Source of the DNA: Sinorhizobium alkalisoli
Lineage (GTDB): Bacteria > Pseudomonadota > Alphaproteobacteria > Rhizobiales > Rhizobiaceae
Direction: 5' to 3'
NCBI RefSeq assembly: GCF_008932245.1
Contig: NZ_CP034910.1
Location: forward strand, 62,001 to 126,000
DNA: 64,000 nucleotides
Positions within the stretch are counted from its first letter, which is position 1, and each line of letters begins with the position of its first letter. Of this stretch, positions 43,366 through 53,104 are shown piece after piece. The notes under the pieces were generated by a model. The model was given only the letters and a program-made list of their open reading frames with translations, made no database searches and was not told where the DNA came from. The position numbers were made by a program, and so were the translations under genes.

Positions 43366-44115
43366 ATGTTCGATCTCACAGGCAAGACTGCGCTGGTCAC
43401 CGGCGGCGGGCGCGGCCTCGGCCTTGAAATGGCAAAGGCGCTTGCCAGGGCCGGCGCCTGGACGGTGATCAACGGCCGCAGCCGCCAGAATCTCGAGGAA
43501 ACACGCGAAAGCCTTGCCGCCGAGGGGATTTCGGTCGCGATCGCACCGGGCGACATCACACAGGATGTCGAGACAATTCTCGCACGCGCGACCGACGAGA
43601 CCGGGCAACTCGATATCCTTATCCATGCGGTCGGCGAGCGGGACCGGCGCGGCACGGAGGCGATGGCGCCGCAGGATTTCGCCGCGCTGCTGAAAACCGA
43701 CCTGACGGCCGCCTATTCGGTCGCGAGGTCAGCCCTGCCCCTGCTTCAGCGCTCCTCGGCGGGTCGGTTGATCTTCGTGACGTCGATTGCAGCCTTCGCG
43801 GCGAGAGCCGGGGATCCTGCCTATACGGCGGCCAAGGGCGGGCTCGAGGCTTTGACGCGCTCGCTGGCGGTCGAACTCGGCGCCGACAACCTGACGGTCA
43901 ACGCGATTGCGCCAGGCTGGTTCGCCACCGAAACCAATGCCCATCTCGCGGCCGACCCGGACCTCAAGGCCTTCGTCGAGATCCGCATCCCGTTGAAACG
44001 CTGGGGACGACCGGAAGAGATCGCCCCCGCCGCCGTCTTCCTCGCTTCGCCGGCGGCAAGCTTCGTCAACGGCATTACGCTCACCGTCGATGGCGGCATG
44101 ACCGTGCAGATGTGA
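43366..44115 (+). CDS. Short-chain dehydrogenase/reductase (SDR)
   Basis: 249 residues, classical SDR. TGGGRGLG cofactor motif near residue 12, the N-A-G equivalent HAVGERD, catalytic Ser in TSIAAF and Y-T-A-A-K, and PGWFATETNAH. The C-terminus reads VDGGMTVQM. Probably a FabG-like or gluconate-dehydrogenase-like oxidoreductase; substrate unknown. It converges with mmsB, 13 bases apart. Confidence 0.85.
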   Translation: MFDLTGKTALVTGGGRGLGLEMAKALARAGAWTVINGRSRQNLEETRESLAAEGISVAIAPGDITQDVETILARATDETGQLDILIHAVGERDRRGTEAMAPQDFAALLKTDLTAAYSVARSALPLLQRSSAGRLIFVTSIAAFAARAGDPAYTAAKGGLEALTRSLAVELGADNLTVNAIAPGWFATETNAHLAADPDLKAFVEIRIPLKRWGRPEEIAPAAVFLASPAASFVNGITLTVDGGMTVQM

Positions 44116-44128
44116 GGGCGGCAAGGCT

Positions 44129-45025
44129 CTAACCTGCCTTTGCCTCCGCCGTGCCGCGCAGCATGCGGATCAGTGCGGAGAAATCCTCGTCGCCATGACC
44201 GAGCTTCTCGAAGATGCTGTAGAGCTGTGCCGCCTGCGCGCCCATTGGCGTTGCGGCGCCGGCGGCGCTCGCCGCCTGCTGCGCAAGTCTCAGGTCCTTC
44301 AGCATCAGGCTCGCCATGAATCCCGGTTCGTAGTCGTTGTTGGCGGGGGATGCCGGCACGGGGCCCGGCACCGGGCAATAGCTCGTCAGCGACCAGCACT
44401 GGCCGGAGGAGGTGGAAGCGACGTCGAAGAGCGCCTGATGCGAGAGGCCCAGCCGCTCGGCCAGCACGAAAGCTTCGCAGACGACGGCCATCGACACGCC
44501 GAGAATCATGTTGTTGCAGATCTTCGCCGCCTGGCCGGCGCCGGCGTCGCCGCAATGGACGATCTTCTTGCCCATCGCCTCCAGAATGTGCTTGCCGCGG
44601 GAGAAGGCGCCATCGCTGCCGCCGACCATGAAGGTGAGCGTACCGGCAGCGGCACCTGCCGTGCCGCCGGACACGGGCGCGTCGAGCGACAGGCAGCCGG
44701 CAGTATCGGCGAAACCATGGACCTTGCGGGCGCTCTCCACATCGATCGTCGAACTGTCGATCAGAAGCGTGCCCGGATCCACGAAACCGAGCAATTCATC
44801 CCATACGTATAGAACGTGCGAACTCGCCGGCAGCATGGTGACCACGCATTCGCATTCGCGCACCACCTGGGAAATCGATCCGGCTACGGAAACGCCCGTC
44901 TTCACCGCCGCATTGCGCGAGGCCTCCGAGAGGTCGAATCCTGTGACGGCATGTCCCGCCTTCACCAGATTGGCGGCCATCGGCCCGCCCATATTGCCAA
45001 GCCCGATAAAGGCGATCTTCGTCAT
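44129..45025 (-). CDS. mmsB: 3-hydroxyisobutyrate dehydrogenase
   Basis: 298 residues. Rossmann AFIGLGNMGGPMA, substrate site LDAPVSGGTAGAAAGTL, catalytic Lys in GAGQAAKICNNMILG and the late DLRLAQQAA. It oxidises 3-hydroxyisobutyrate to methylmalonate semialdehyde in valine breakdown. Last in the row acyl-CoA dehydrogenase, hydrolase, mmsB, which gives three consecutive steps of the pathway. ATG 45025 follows GAGGAGGAG. Confidence 0.93.
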   Translation of the reverse strand: MTKIAFIGLGNMGGPMAANLVKAGHAVTGFDLSEASRNAAVKTGVSVAGSISQVVRECECVVTMLPASSHVLYVWDELLGFVDPGTLLIDSSTIDVESARKVHGFADTAGCLSLDAPVSGGTAGAAAGTLTFMVGGSDGAFSRGKHILEAMGKKIVHCGDAGAGQAAKICNNMILGVSMAVVCEAFVLAERLGLSHQALFDVASTSSGQCWSLTSYCPVPGPVPASPANNDYEPGFMASLMLKDLRLAQQAASAAGAATPMGAQAAQLYSIFEKLGHGDEDFSALIRMLRGTAEAKAG

Positions 45026-45088
45026 ATGCCTCTCCTCCTCCACTCAACCTGCTCGATGCGGCAGCGCGGATCTCGCACCTGGCCAAAG

Positions 45089-46156
45089 CTATTGGCGGGC
45101 AAAAAGCAGCGCCCCATCGTGGCGCTCGAAACGGTCCAGCAACTGGGGCGTTACCTCGTCCAGTTCGACCGACCACTTGGGGCTGCGGTCCTTGTCGATT
45201 ACCGCCGCCCTCACGCCTTCGTAGAAATCCGGGTTGGCAAGCATGCCGAGCGTCGCCCCATATTCCCGGTCCAGGCATTCGTTGAGGGTCGCGCTCATCC
45301 GCCCGGCTCTCAGCAGCTTGAGTGTCAGTTTGAGGCTGATCGCCGATCGGCTTTTCAAAAGCTGCCGCGTCTCCTGCGCGAAATTCGAATTCTCGCCTTT
45401 CAGCGCCTCAAGGATTTCCTCTACCGTGTCGAAGGCGAAGCAGCGGTCGATGAGGGAAAGGTGGCCGAGAAGCACCGAGGCCGGCGGTTCGCCGGAGACG
45501 GCATCGATCGCCGCGGCGACGTCCTCGGCCGTGGCAGACGGCGGGAGCCTGCCGAGCGACACCAGAAGCTCGTCGATTTTCTGCAACGGAACGAAGCTGT
45601 CGGCGAGGCGCGCATGCATCGCCGCCGCCGCGCCGATGTCGCGGCCCGTCAAACCCAGATACGTGCCGAACTCCCCCGGCGCACGCGGCAGGAGCCAGGT
45701 CGCGCCGACATCGGTGAAATAGCCGATCCCCGTTTCCGGCATGGCGAGCCTAGTCCGCTCGGTGACGATCCTATGGCTGCCATGGGCGGATATACCCACA
45801 CCACCGCCCATGACAATGCCATCCATGATCGCAATGTAGGGCTTTGGAAACGCGGAGATGCGGCTGTTGACGATGAATTCCTCGCGCCAGAACTGGGCCC
45901 CTTCCTCCGGGCGCTCGCGGCCGCTCTCATAGATCATGCGGATGTCGCCGCCGGCGCATAGCCCGCGCTCGCCTTCCCCTGTGACGAGGACGGCGGCGAT
46001 GGCCGGGTCGCGCTCGAATTCGGTCAGAGCCTTGTCGATGGTGCGGATCATGGCGCGGTTCAGGCTGTTCAGTGCCCGCGGCCGGTTGAGCCGGAGCCTG
46101 CCGATCGCGCCGTCGCGCTCGACGATGACTTCCGGAAGAGCGGTCTGCATCTCCAT
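45089..46156 (-). CDS. 3-hydroxyisobutyryl-CoA hydrolase (enoyl-CoA hydratase family)
   Basis: 355 residues, longer than simple crotonases (about 260) and of HIBCH length. FCAGGDIRMI-type motif (LCAGGDIRMIYES), MDGIVMGGGVGISAHG and MPETGIGYFTDVGATWLLPR are characteristic. It frees 3-hydroxyisobutyrate from CoA. ATG 46156 follows AGGAAGGA; an in-frame TTG at 46159 is possible. It is 12 bases after the acyl-CoA dehydrogenase. Confidence 0.88.
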   Translation of the reverse strand: MEMQTALPEVIVERDGAIGRLRLNRPRALNSLNRAMIRTIDKALTEFERDPAIAAVLVTGEGERGLCAGGDIRMIYESGRERPEEGAQFWREEFIVNSRISAFPKPYIAIMDGIVMGGGVGISAHGSHRIVTERTRLAMPETGIGYFTDVGATWLLPRAPGEFGTYLGLTGRDIGAAAAMHARLADSFVPLQKIDELLVSLGRLPPSATAEDVAAAIDAVSGEPPASVLLGHLSLIDRCFAFDTVEEILEALKGENSNFAQETRQLLKSRSAISLKLTLKLLRAGRMSATLNECLDREYGATLGMLANPDFYEGVRAAVIDKDRSPKWSVELDEVTPQLLDRFERHDGALLFARQ

Positions 46157-46168
46157 CAACGATCCTTC

Positions 46169-47311
46169 CTATTTGCGGCCCATGATCGCCCGCGAGACGA
46201 TCAGCCGCATGATCTCGTTGGTCCCTTCGAGTATCTGGTGCACCCTCAAGTCCCTGACAATCTTTTCGACGCCATAATCGGCGAGATAGCCGTAGCCGCC
46301 GTGCAATTGCAGCGCGTCATTGGCGACGGCAAAGCAGCGGTCCGTGACAAAGCGCTTGGCCATGGCGCAGAGCTTGGTCGCCTCCGGATCCGCCGCGTCC
46401 AGTGCGGCGGCCGACCTCCAGAGAAAGGTGCGGGCGATCTCGAGGTCGGTCGCCATGTCGGCGAGCCGGAATTGCAGCGCTTGGAACTCTCCGATCGCGC
46501 GCCCGAACGCGCGCCGCTCCTCAACATAGGCGAGCGCCCTGTCGAAGGCGGTCTGGGCGCCGCCGAGCGAGGCGGCGGCAATGTTCAGCCGTCCGCCATC
46601 GAGGCCGGCCATGGCGATCCTGAAACCTTCGCCCTCGGCACCGAGCCGGTTCTCGGCCGGCACGCGGACATTGTCGAGCATCACCGCCCGGGTCGGCTGG
46701 GCATGCCAGCCCATCTTCTTCTCATTGGCGCCGAAGGTGAGTCCCGGAGTGTCCTTCTCGACGATAAAGGCGGAAATGCCTTTCGGCCCCTCTTCGCCCG
46801 TGCGCGCCATCACGATATAGAGGCCGGACTCGCCGGCACCGGAAATGAACTGCTTCTGTCCCGTCAGCAGATAGGCGCCGCCCTCGCGCACGGCTCTGGT
46901 CTTCAGTGCCGCCGCGTCCGAGCCGGAACCGGGCTCCGTCAGGCAATAGCTCGCCAGGGCCTCCATGGTCAGAAGCTGCGGCAAGAACTGCTGGCGCTGG
47001 GCGTCCGTGCCATAGCGATCGATCATGCCGGCGCACATATTGTGGATCGACACGAAGGAGGCGATCGCCGGGCAGCCGGTCGCCAGCGCCTCGATGATGA
47101 TTGCCGCATCGAGTCGCGTCAGGCCCGTGCCGCCGACGTCGTCGCGGATATAGATGCCGGCCATCCCGAGCGCTGCGGCGGCGCGCAACGTCTCCACCGG
47201 AAAATGCTTCTGCTGGTCCCAGTCGATCGCGCGAGGCGCGAGTTCGTCGCGCGCGAAATCGAGCGCCATCGCGCGGATGGCCTCCTGCTCCTCCGACAGG
47301 CGAAAATCCAT
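46169..47311 (-). CDS. Acyl-CoA dehydrogenase, probable isobutyryl-CoA dehydrogenase
   Basis: 380 residues, FAD enzyme. SYCLTEPGSGSDAAALKT, KQFISGAGESGLYIVMARTG, and the C-terminal HGGYGYLADYGVEKIVRDLRV with catalytic Glu in QILEGTNEIM. Together with the following hydrolase and mmsB the substrate is most likely isobutyryl-CoA from valine. ATG 47311 is preferred because GGGAGG is 8 bases upstream; ATG 47317 is too close. Confidence 0.9.
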   Translation of the reverse strand: MDFRLSEEQEAIRAMALDFARDELAPRAIDWDQQKHFPVETLRAAAALGMAGIYIRDDVGGTGLTRLDAAIIIEALATGCPAIASFVSIHNMCAGMIDRYGTDAQRQQFLPQLLTMEALASYCLTEPGSGSDAAALKTRAVREGGAYLLTGQKQFISGAGESGLYIVMARTGEEGPKGISAFIVEKDTPGLTFGANEKKMGWHAQPTRAVMLDNVRVPAENRLGAEGEGFRIAMAGLDGGRLNIAAASLGGAQTAFDRALAYVEERRAFGRAIGEFQALQFRLADMATDLEIARTFLWRSAAALDAADPEATKLCAMAKRFVTDRCFAVANDALQLHGGYGYLADYGVEKIVRDLRVHQILEGTNEIMRLIVSRAIMGRK

Positions 47312-47436
47312 ATGCATGTCCTCCCTGACCCGCATATTGACCATGTGCCGTGGTGTTACACCAAATTGCGTACAGGCACAGAGGCAAATTCTCACAATAT
47401 CTGTTCAAAAACGAACAGGCTTCGCATGAGCGAAGC

Positions 47437-48855
47437 TCAGTTCTCGCTCAAACGATACGGCAGAGCGGCGCGCATGTCATGGTCGACAATGAGCTTACGC
47501 TTGAGCGGCGGCACGGCGCGGCTGGCGCATTTGGTGCGCTCGCAGATGCGGCAGGAAATGCCGATCGGGTCGAAGGCGGCGCGGTTGCCGAGGTCCATGT
47601 CGTCGGCATAGACGAAGGCGTCCGCATAGGAGATCTCGCAACCAAGCGCCAAGGCATAGCGTGGATGCGCCGCGCGATAGCCGCCTCCACCCTTGGTGAT
47701 CTGCGTCGCCAGACAAAGATAACGCACGCCGTCCGGTGTCTCGGCGAGCTGGCGGATGATCCGGCCCGGGGTCTCGAAGGCCTGATGTACGTTCCAGAGC
47801 GGGCAGGCGGCACCGAAGCGGGCGAATTGCAGCTTGGCGGCGCTGTGGCGCTTGGTGATGTTGCCGGCCCGGTCGATGCGCGCGAAAAAGATCGGGACAC
47901 CTTTCTGTCCCGGCCTCTGCAGCGTCGAGAGCCGATGGCAGACCTGCTCCAGCGATGCGCCGAAGCGGGCGGCGATGAGCTCGATGTCATGGCGCAGCTC
48001 GCGCGCCGCCTTGAGAAAGGCCTGGTAGGGCAGGATGAGAGCGCCGGCGAAGTAGTTCTGCAGCCCGATCCGACAGATCTCATAGGCCTCTTCGGTGCGG
48101 AAGCCGGCGCTACCCGCCACCCGGTCGATCTCCTCACGGCCATGAAGCTGGGCGAGCTGCAGCGCGAGCTGGAAGTCGCGCGTCGGCGCCGGCGCGTAAG
48201 GATTGAGCGTCAGGATGCGGGCACGCGGGTCGAAACGGCGGATCGCCTCGTCGCCGGCGGCACCGCGCACGACACGCACGCCATGCCGCTGCTCAAGATG
48301 ATTGGCGAGGGCGGTGTGGCTGTCGCCCTCGCCGAGGCCGAGCTCGCCGGCCAGGTGCTCGGCGAGCAAATCGATCTCATGAATATAGTTGTCGACGAAG
48401 TGGAAGAAGTCGCGCACTTCCTCGTACGGGGTGGTCTCGACGACGGCGGCATCGCGGCCGATCGTGTCGTCGATGCTGGCAAGCTGTTCGCTGTTGCGGC
48501 GATAGGCCTGGTGGCACTTGACCAACGCATGGGCGAGGCCCGGCGCGTTCTGAACGACGAGTTTCAGTTCCTGCAGGCTCGACGAATAGGCCTCGAACAG
48601 GGGATCGTTCAAGGCCTCCGAAAGCGCCGACAGCAGCCGGTCGCCCTCGCCGGAGGAAAGCTCGGCAATATCGATCTGAAACTTCTCCGCAAGCGCCAGC
48701 AGCACGGCCGCCGAGACCGGCCGCTGGTTGTTTTCGATCTGATTGAGATAGCTCGTCGAGATGCCGATGCGTTCGGCGAACTGACCCTGCGTCGCGCGGT
48801 TTGCTTCCCGGAGTTCCCTGACCTTGCGGCCGATATAGAGCTTGCCGATCGCCAT
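47437..48855 (-). CDS. XRE-family regulator of short-chain acyl-CoA metabolism (PccR/ScfR/RamB type)
   Basis: 472 residues. N-terminal Cro/XRE helix-turn-helix (TQGQFAERIGISTSYLNQIENNQRPVS), an IrrE/ImmA-like middle and a C-terminal Cys-containing domain (GISCRICERTKCASRA). The same architecture is found in PccR of Rhodobacter sphaeroides and RamB, which sense propionate or acetate metabolism. It is divergent from pccB and just upstream of the valine genes, fitting control of propionyl-CoA flux. Confidence 0.88.
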   Translation of the reverse strand: MAIGKLYIGRKVRELREANRATQGQFAERIGISTSYLNQIENNQRPVSAAVLLALAEKFQIDIAELSSGEGDRLLSALSEALNDPLFEAYSSSLQELKLVVQNAPGLAHALVKCHQAYRRNSEQLASIDDTIGRDAAVVETTPYEEVRDFFHFVDNYIHEIDLLAEHLAGELGLGEGDSHTALANHLEQRHGVRVVRGAAGDEAIRRFDPRARILTLNPYAPAPTRDFQLALQLAQLHGREEIDRVAGSAGFRTEEAYEICRIGLQNYFAGALILPYQAFLKAARELRHDIELIAARFGASLEQVCHRLSTLQRPGQKGVPIFFARIDRAGNITKRHSAAKLQFARFGAACPLWNVHQAFETPGRIIRQLAETPDGVRYLCLATQITKGGGGYRAAHPRYALALGCEISYADAFVYADDMDLGNRAAFDPIGISCRICERTKCASRAVPPLKRKLIVDHDMRAALPYRLSEN

Positions 48856-48856
48856 G

Positions 48857-48871
48857 TTTGCAATTTCGCAA
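48857..48871. promoter_or_regulatory. Candidate PccR/RamB-type operator
   Basis: TTTGCAATTTCGCAA, resembling the TTTGCAAA-type repeats reported for PccR and RamB. It abuts the regulator's start codon in the 140-base divergent region with pccB. A further ATTTGCAC lies at 48901. Confidence 0.45.
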
Positions 48872-48995
48872 TCTTCGTTTCACATTTTTGTATACTTCAC
48901 ATTTGCACATGTTCGGCCGTTTCGCCACCGCGCCCCTGGCGCTATTGCGAAGGAGGTGAAGCCCCTGCACAATCAGCAAAAATCAGGAGGAGACG

Positions 48996-50528
48996 ATGCG
49001 CGCGATACTCGAACAGGTGGAAGCCCGCCGGGCTCAGGCGCGCGCCGGTGGCGGCAAACGCCGCATCGAAGCGCAGCACGGCAAGGGCAAGCTGACCGCG
49101 CGCGAGCGCATCGAGGTGCTGCTCGACCAAGATTCCTTCGAAGAATACGACATGTATGTCACCCATCGCTGCGTCGACTTCGGCATGGCGGACCAGAAGA
49201 TCGCGGGCGACGGCGTCGTCACCGGCTGGGGTACGATCAACGGGCGGCAGGTCTATGTCTTTTCCCAGGATTTCACTGTGCTTGGCGGCTCGCTTTCGGA
49301 AACGCACGCGCAGAAGATCTGCAAGATCATGGACATGGCCGTCCGCAACGGCGCGCCGGTGATCGGCCTCAACGATTCCGGCGGCGCCCGCATCCAGGAA
49401 GGCGTCGCATCGCTTGCCGGCTATGCCGAAGTGTTTCGCCGCAATGCCGAGGTTTCCGGCGTCATTCCGCAGATATCGGTGATCATGGGGCCGTGCGCCG
49501 GCGGCGCCGTCTATTCGCCGGCGATGACCGATTTCATCTTCATGGTGCGCGATAGTTCCTACATGTTCGTGACCGGCCCGGATGTGGTGAAGACGGTGAC
49601 GAACGAGATCGTCACGGCGGAGGAACTTGGCGGCGCCCGCACGCATACGACCAAGTCCTCGGTCGCCGACGGCGCATTTGAGAACGACATCGAAGCGCTT
49701 GAAGAGGTCCGACGGCTTTTCGATTTCCTGCCGCTCAACAACCGAGAGAAGCCACCGGTCCGGCCCTTCCATGACGATCCGGCGCGCATCGAATTGCGGC
49801 TCGACAGCCTAATCCCGGAGAGCGCCGCCAAGCCCTATGACATGAAGGAGCTGATTTTCGCGGTGGCCGACGAGGGCGACTTCTTCGAATTGCAGCCGGA
49901 ATTCGCCCGCAACATCATCACCGGCTTCATCCGGCTCGAAGGCCAGACGGTCGGCGTCGTCGCCAACCAGCCGATGGTGCTCGCCGGCTGCCTCGACATC
50001 GATTCCTCACGCAAGGCCGCCCGTTTCGTGCGCTTCTGCGACGCCTTCTCGATCCCGATCCTGACGCTCGTCGACGTACCCGGCTTCCTGCCCGGCACCG
50101 CCCAGGAATATGGCGGCGTCATCAAGCACGGCGCCAAGCTGCTTTTCGCCTACAGCCAGGCGACCGTGCCGATGGTGACGCTGATCACCCGCAAGGCCTA
50201 TGGCGGCGCCTATGACGTCATGGCGTCGAAACACATCGGCGCCGACGTCAACTATGCCTGGCCGACCGCCGAGATCGCCGTGATGGGCGCCAAGGGTGCG
50301 ACCGAGATCCTCTACCGCTCCGACCTCGGAGCCCCGGAGAAGATCGCCGCACGCACGAAGGAATACGAGGAGCGCTTCGCCAATCCCTTCGTCGCCGCCG
50401 AGCGCGGCTTCATCGACGAGGTGATCATGCCGCACTCCTCACGCCGCCGCATCGCCCGCGCCTTTGCATCGCTGCGCAACAAGCAGGTCGAGACGCGCTG
50501 GAAGAAGCACGACACGATCCCGCTTTGA
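48996..50528 (+). CDS. pccB: Propionyl-CoA carboxylase, carboxyltransferase subunit
   Basis: 510 residues. Carboxyltransferase motifs: [40 protein letters not shown], and in the second half [16 protein letters not shown] and [11 protein letters not shown]. It transfers CO2 from biotin to propionyl-CoA, giving methylmalonyl-CoA. ATG 48996 follows CAGGAGGAG. Heads the operon pccB, small membrane gene, pccA. Confidence 0.95.
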   Translation: MRAILEQVEARRAQARAGGGKRRIEAQHGKGKLTARERIEVLLDQDSFEEYDMYVTHRCVDFGMADQKIAGDGVVTGWGTINGRQVYVFSQDFTVLGGSLSETHAQKICKIMDMAVRNGAPVIGLNDSGGARIQEGVASLAGYAEVFRRNAEVSGVIPQISVIMGPCAGGAVYSPAMTDFIFMVRDSSYMFVTGPDVVKTVTNEIVTAEELGGARTHTTKSSVADGAFENDIEALEEVRRLFDFLPLNNREKPPVRPFHDDPARIELRLDSLIPESAAKPYDMKELIFAVADEGDFFELQPEFARNIITGFIRLEGQTVGVVANQPMVLAGCLDIDSSRKAARFVRFCDAFSIPILTLVDVPGFLPGTAQEYGGVIKHGAKLLFAYSQATVPMVTLITRKAYGGAYDVMASKHIGADVNYAWPTAEIAVMGAKGATEILYRSDLGAPEKIAARTKEYEERFANPFVAAERGFIDEVIMPHSSRRRIARAFASLRNKQVETRWKKHDTIPL

Positions 50529-50539
50529 CGGAGCCCGCC

Positions 50540-50830
50540 ATGAGGCCGGAACCGGAACCCGAGATGACGCCCGAGGCCGCCCGCCGTGACCACTGGCAGA
50601 TGCTGCGGTACCTAGCCGTCAACTCCCTTTACGGCGCGCTCGTCGGCACCGCCGTCGCCGCTGCGCTGATCTGGCTGAACATCGGCGCGGTCGGCACACA
50701 TATCGTCCGCTCGGCCAACCCCTTCCTGGCCGCGGCTATGGTGGTCGGCCCTTTTGCCCTTCTTTTCGCCGGCGCCGTGGCGGCATCTTCCATTGCGCTT
50801 CTACCCTACCGACGAAAGTTCAGGCGATGA
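50540..50830 (+). CDS. Small two-helix membrane protein between pccB and pccA
   Basis: 96 residues with two helices (SLYGALVGTAVAAALIWLN and LAAAMVVGPFALLFAGAVAA). ATG 50540 lies 11 bases after pccB; its stop is at 50830, with the in-frame pccA extension starting at 50827. No family recognised. Position suggests cotranslation with the carboxylase; no catalytic feature seen. Confidence 0.65.
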   Translation: MRPEPEPEMTPEAARRDHWQMLRYLAVNSLYGALVGTAVAAALIWLNIGAVGTHIVRSANPFLAAAMVVGPFALLFAGAVAASSIALLPYRRKFRR

Positions 50831-50859
50831 TGCGACAGAAAGGATTCAAAGAGAAACGC

Positions 50860-52863
50860 ATGTTCAAGAAAATCCTCATCGCCAATCGTGGCGAAATCGC
50901 TTGCCGCATCATCCGCACCGCCGGGAGGCTCGGTATTGCGACTGTGGCCGTCTATTCGGATGCCGACCGCGATGCCATGCATGTGCGCATGGCGGACGAG
51001 GCCGTACATATCGGCCCGTCGCCCTCAAGCCAGTCCTATATCGTCATCGAAAAGATCCTTGAAGCGATCCGCATGACCGGGGCGGATGCCGTCCATCCGG
51101 GCTACGGCTTCCTGTCCGAAAACGCCGCCTTCGCCGCGGCGCTGGAGAAGGAAGGCGTCACCTTCATCGGTCCGCCCGTTCGGGCGATCGAGGCAATGGG
51201 CGACAAAATCACCTCGAAGAAGCTCGCCGCCAAAGCGGGCGTTTCGACGGTTCCGGGCCACATGGGGCTGATCCGGGATGCAGACGAGGCCGCGCGCATC
51301 GCCGCGTCGATCAGCTTTCCGGTGATGATCAAGGCGTCGGCCGGCGGCGGCGGCAAGGGAATGCGCATAGCCTGGAACGAGCGCGAGGCGCGCGAGGGCT
51401 TCCAGTCCTCGAAGAACGAGGCGAAGAGTTCCTTCGGCGACGATCGCATCTTCATCGAGAAATTCGTGACCGAGCCCCGCCACATCGAGATCCAGGTGCT
51501 CGGCGATCAGCATGGCAACATCGTCCATCTCGGCGAGCGCGAATGCTCGATCCAGCGGCGGAACCAGAAGGTGATCGAGGAAGCGCCCTCGCCCTTTCTC
51601 GACGAGAAGACGCGGCGCGCCATGGGCGAGCAGGCGGTCGCGCTCGCAAGAGCCGTCGGCTACCATTCGGCCGGCACGGTTGAATTCATCGTCGATGCGG
51701 ATCGCAATTTCTACTTCCTGGAGATGAACACGCGGCTGCAGGTCGAGCATCCGGTGACGGAACTCGTGACCGGCCTCGACCTCGTCGAGCAGATGATCCG
51801 CGTCGCCGCCGGCGAGGAGTTCGCTTTCCGCCAGAAGGACGTGAAGCTCGAGGGCTGGGCGATCGAAAGCCGGCTCTATGCGGAAGATCCCTATCGCAAC
51901 TTCCTGCCCTCGATCGGCCGGCTGACGCGTTATCGTCCGCCGGCGGAAGGCCGCCAGGACGACGGCACGATCATCCGCAACGACACCGGCGTCTTCGAGG
52001 GCGGCGAGATCTCGATTCATTACGATCCGATGATCGCCAAGCTCTGCACCTGGGCGCCGGACCGGGCAACGGCCGTCGACGCGATGGCGGACGCACTCGA
52101 CGCCTTCGAGGTCGAGGGCATCGGCCATAACCTGCCCTTCCTCTCCGCCGTGATGCAGCAGGAGCGCTTCCGCCAAGGGCGGCTGACGACCGCCTATATC
52201 GCGGAGGAATTCAAGGACGGCTTCCAGGGCGTCGCGCCGGAGGAGGCCTCAGTGATGCGGCTTGCCGCCGTCGCGGTGACGATCAACCAGGCACTGCAGG
52301 AACGCGCCAGTCAGATTTCCGGTACGATCGGCAATCATCGCCGGGTCGTAGGCCACGAATGGGTGGCAAGCCTCGCCGATCGCGAGTATCAGGTCACCTG
52401 CGGCACCTCCGCCGATGGTGCCTATATCCGCTTCTCCGACGACAGCGTCATTTCCGTCGCCACCGACTGGGTCCCGGGCCGCACGCTCGCCACCTTCAAC
52501 ATCGACAATCAGCCCATGGCCGTGAAGGTCGAACTCGCCGGAACCGGCATCCGGTTGCGTTGGCGCGGCATTGACGTGGTCGCGCGCGTTCGAAGCCCGC
52601 GCGTCGCGGAACTAGCGCGGCTGATGCCGAAGAAGCCGCCGCCGGACACCTCGAAGATGCTGCTCTGCCCGATGCCCGGCGTGGTGACCTCGATCTCGGT
52701 GAAGGAAGGCGAAACCGTGGAAGCGGGCCAGGCGATCGCCGTCGTCGAGGCGATGAAGATGGAGAACATCCTGAGGGCGGAGAAGCGCGCCACAGTGAAG
52801 CGCGTCGCCATCCCCGCCGGTGCGAGCCTGGCGGTCGACGAACTGATCCTGGAGTTCGAGTGA
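50860..52863 (+). CDS. pccA: Propionyl-CoA carboxylase, biotin carboxylase/carrier subunit
   Basis: 667 residues. Biotin carboxylase half: KKILIANRGEIACRII, the ATP loop KASAGGGGKGMR, and MNTRLQVEHPVTE. The C-terminal carrier domain holds the biotinylated Lys in VVEAMKMENIL about 35 residues from the end. It charges biotin for PccB. ATG 50860 gives the family N-terminus; an in-frame ATG at 50827 would add 11 residues. Confidence 0.94.
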   Translation: MFKKILIANRGEIACRIIRTAGRLGIATVAVYSDADRDAMHVRMADEAVHIGPSPSSQSYIVIEKILEAIRMTGADAVHPGYGFLSENAAFAAALEKEGVTFIGPPVRAIEAMGDKITSKKLAAKAGVSTVPGHMGLIRDADEAARIAASISFPVMIKASAGGGGKGMRIAWNEREAREGFQSSKNEAKSSFGDDRIFIEKFVTEPRHIEIQVLGDQHGNIVHLGERECSIQRRNQKVIEEAPSPFLDEKTRRAMGEQAVALARAVGYHSAGTVEFIVDADRNFYFLEMNTRLQVEHPVTELVTGLDLVEQMIRVAAGEEFAFRQKDVKLEGWAIESRLYAEDPYRNFLPSIGRLTRYRPPAEGRQDDGTIIRNDTGVFEGGEISIHYDPMIAKLCTWAPDRATAVDAMADALDAFEVEGIGHNLPFLSAVMQQERFRQGRLTTAYIAEEFKDGFQGVAPEEASVMRLAAVAVTINQALQERASQISGTIGNHRRVVGHEWVASLADREYQVTCGTSADGAYIRFSDDSVISVATDWVPGRTLATFNIDNQPMAVKVELAGTGIRLRWRGIDVVARVRSPRVAELARLMPKKPPPDTSKMLLCPMPGVVTSISVKEGETVEAGQAIAVVEAMKMENILRAEKRATVKRVAIPAGASLAVDELILEFE

Positions 52864-52907
52864 TGAAGGCGGCGTTGATACCGACGGCTATCTTGAACCG
52901 GCGGACC

Positions 52908-53060
52908 ACCCTCCCCAACCCCTCCCCACAAGGGGGAGGGGTTACGGTGCCGCGCCCCCGTGACTTTACCTTTGCTCCAACTGCTCGAGGAATCGAGGAA
53001 GAGGGCAAAACGATGCCGCGGTCGGGGGCCTCCCCCTTGTGGGGAGGGTTCGGGGAGGGT
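52908..53060. repeat. Inverted-repeat element between pccA and bhbA
   Basis: Two 32-base arms (52908-52939 and 53029-53060) are complementary at 30 of 32 positions, each itself containing a CCTCCCC-ACAA-GGGGGAGG-like hairpin, around an 89-base centre. It occupies most of the pccA-bhbA gap. It looks like a small non-coding palindromic element; it has no transposase and no clear target duplication. Confidence 0.75.
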
Positions 53061-53104
53061 TTTCGCCAGCACCAGATGCAAGTGCGCTTCGACGGAGCAA
53101 TGCG

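Noticed and set aside
52908..53060. Insertion sequence or MITE with transposase
   Set aside because: No coding capacity and no obvious target-site duplication; described only as an inverted-repeat element.
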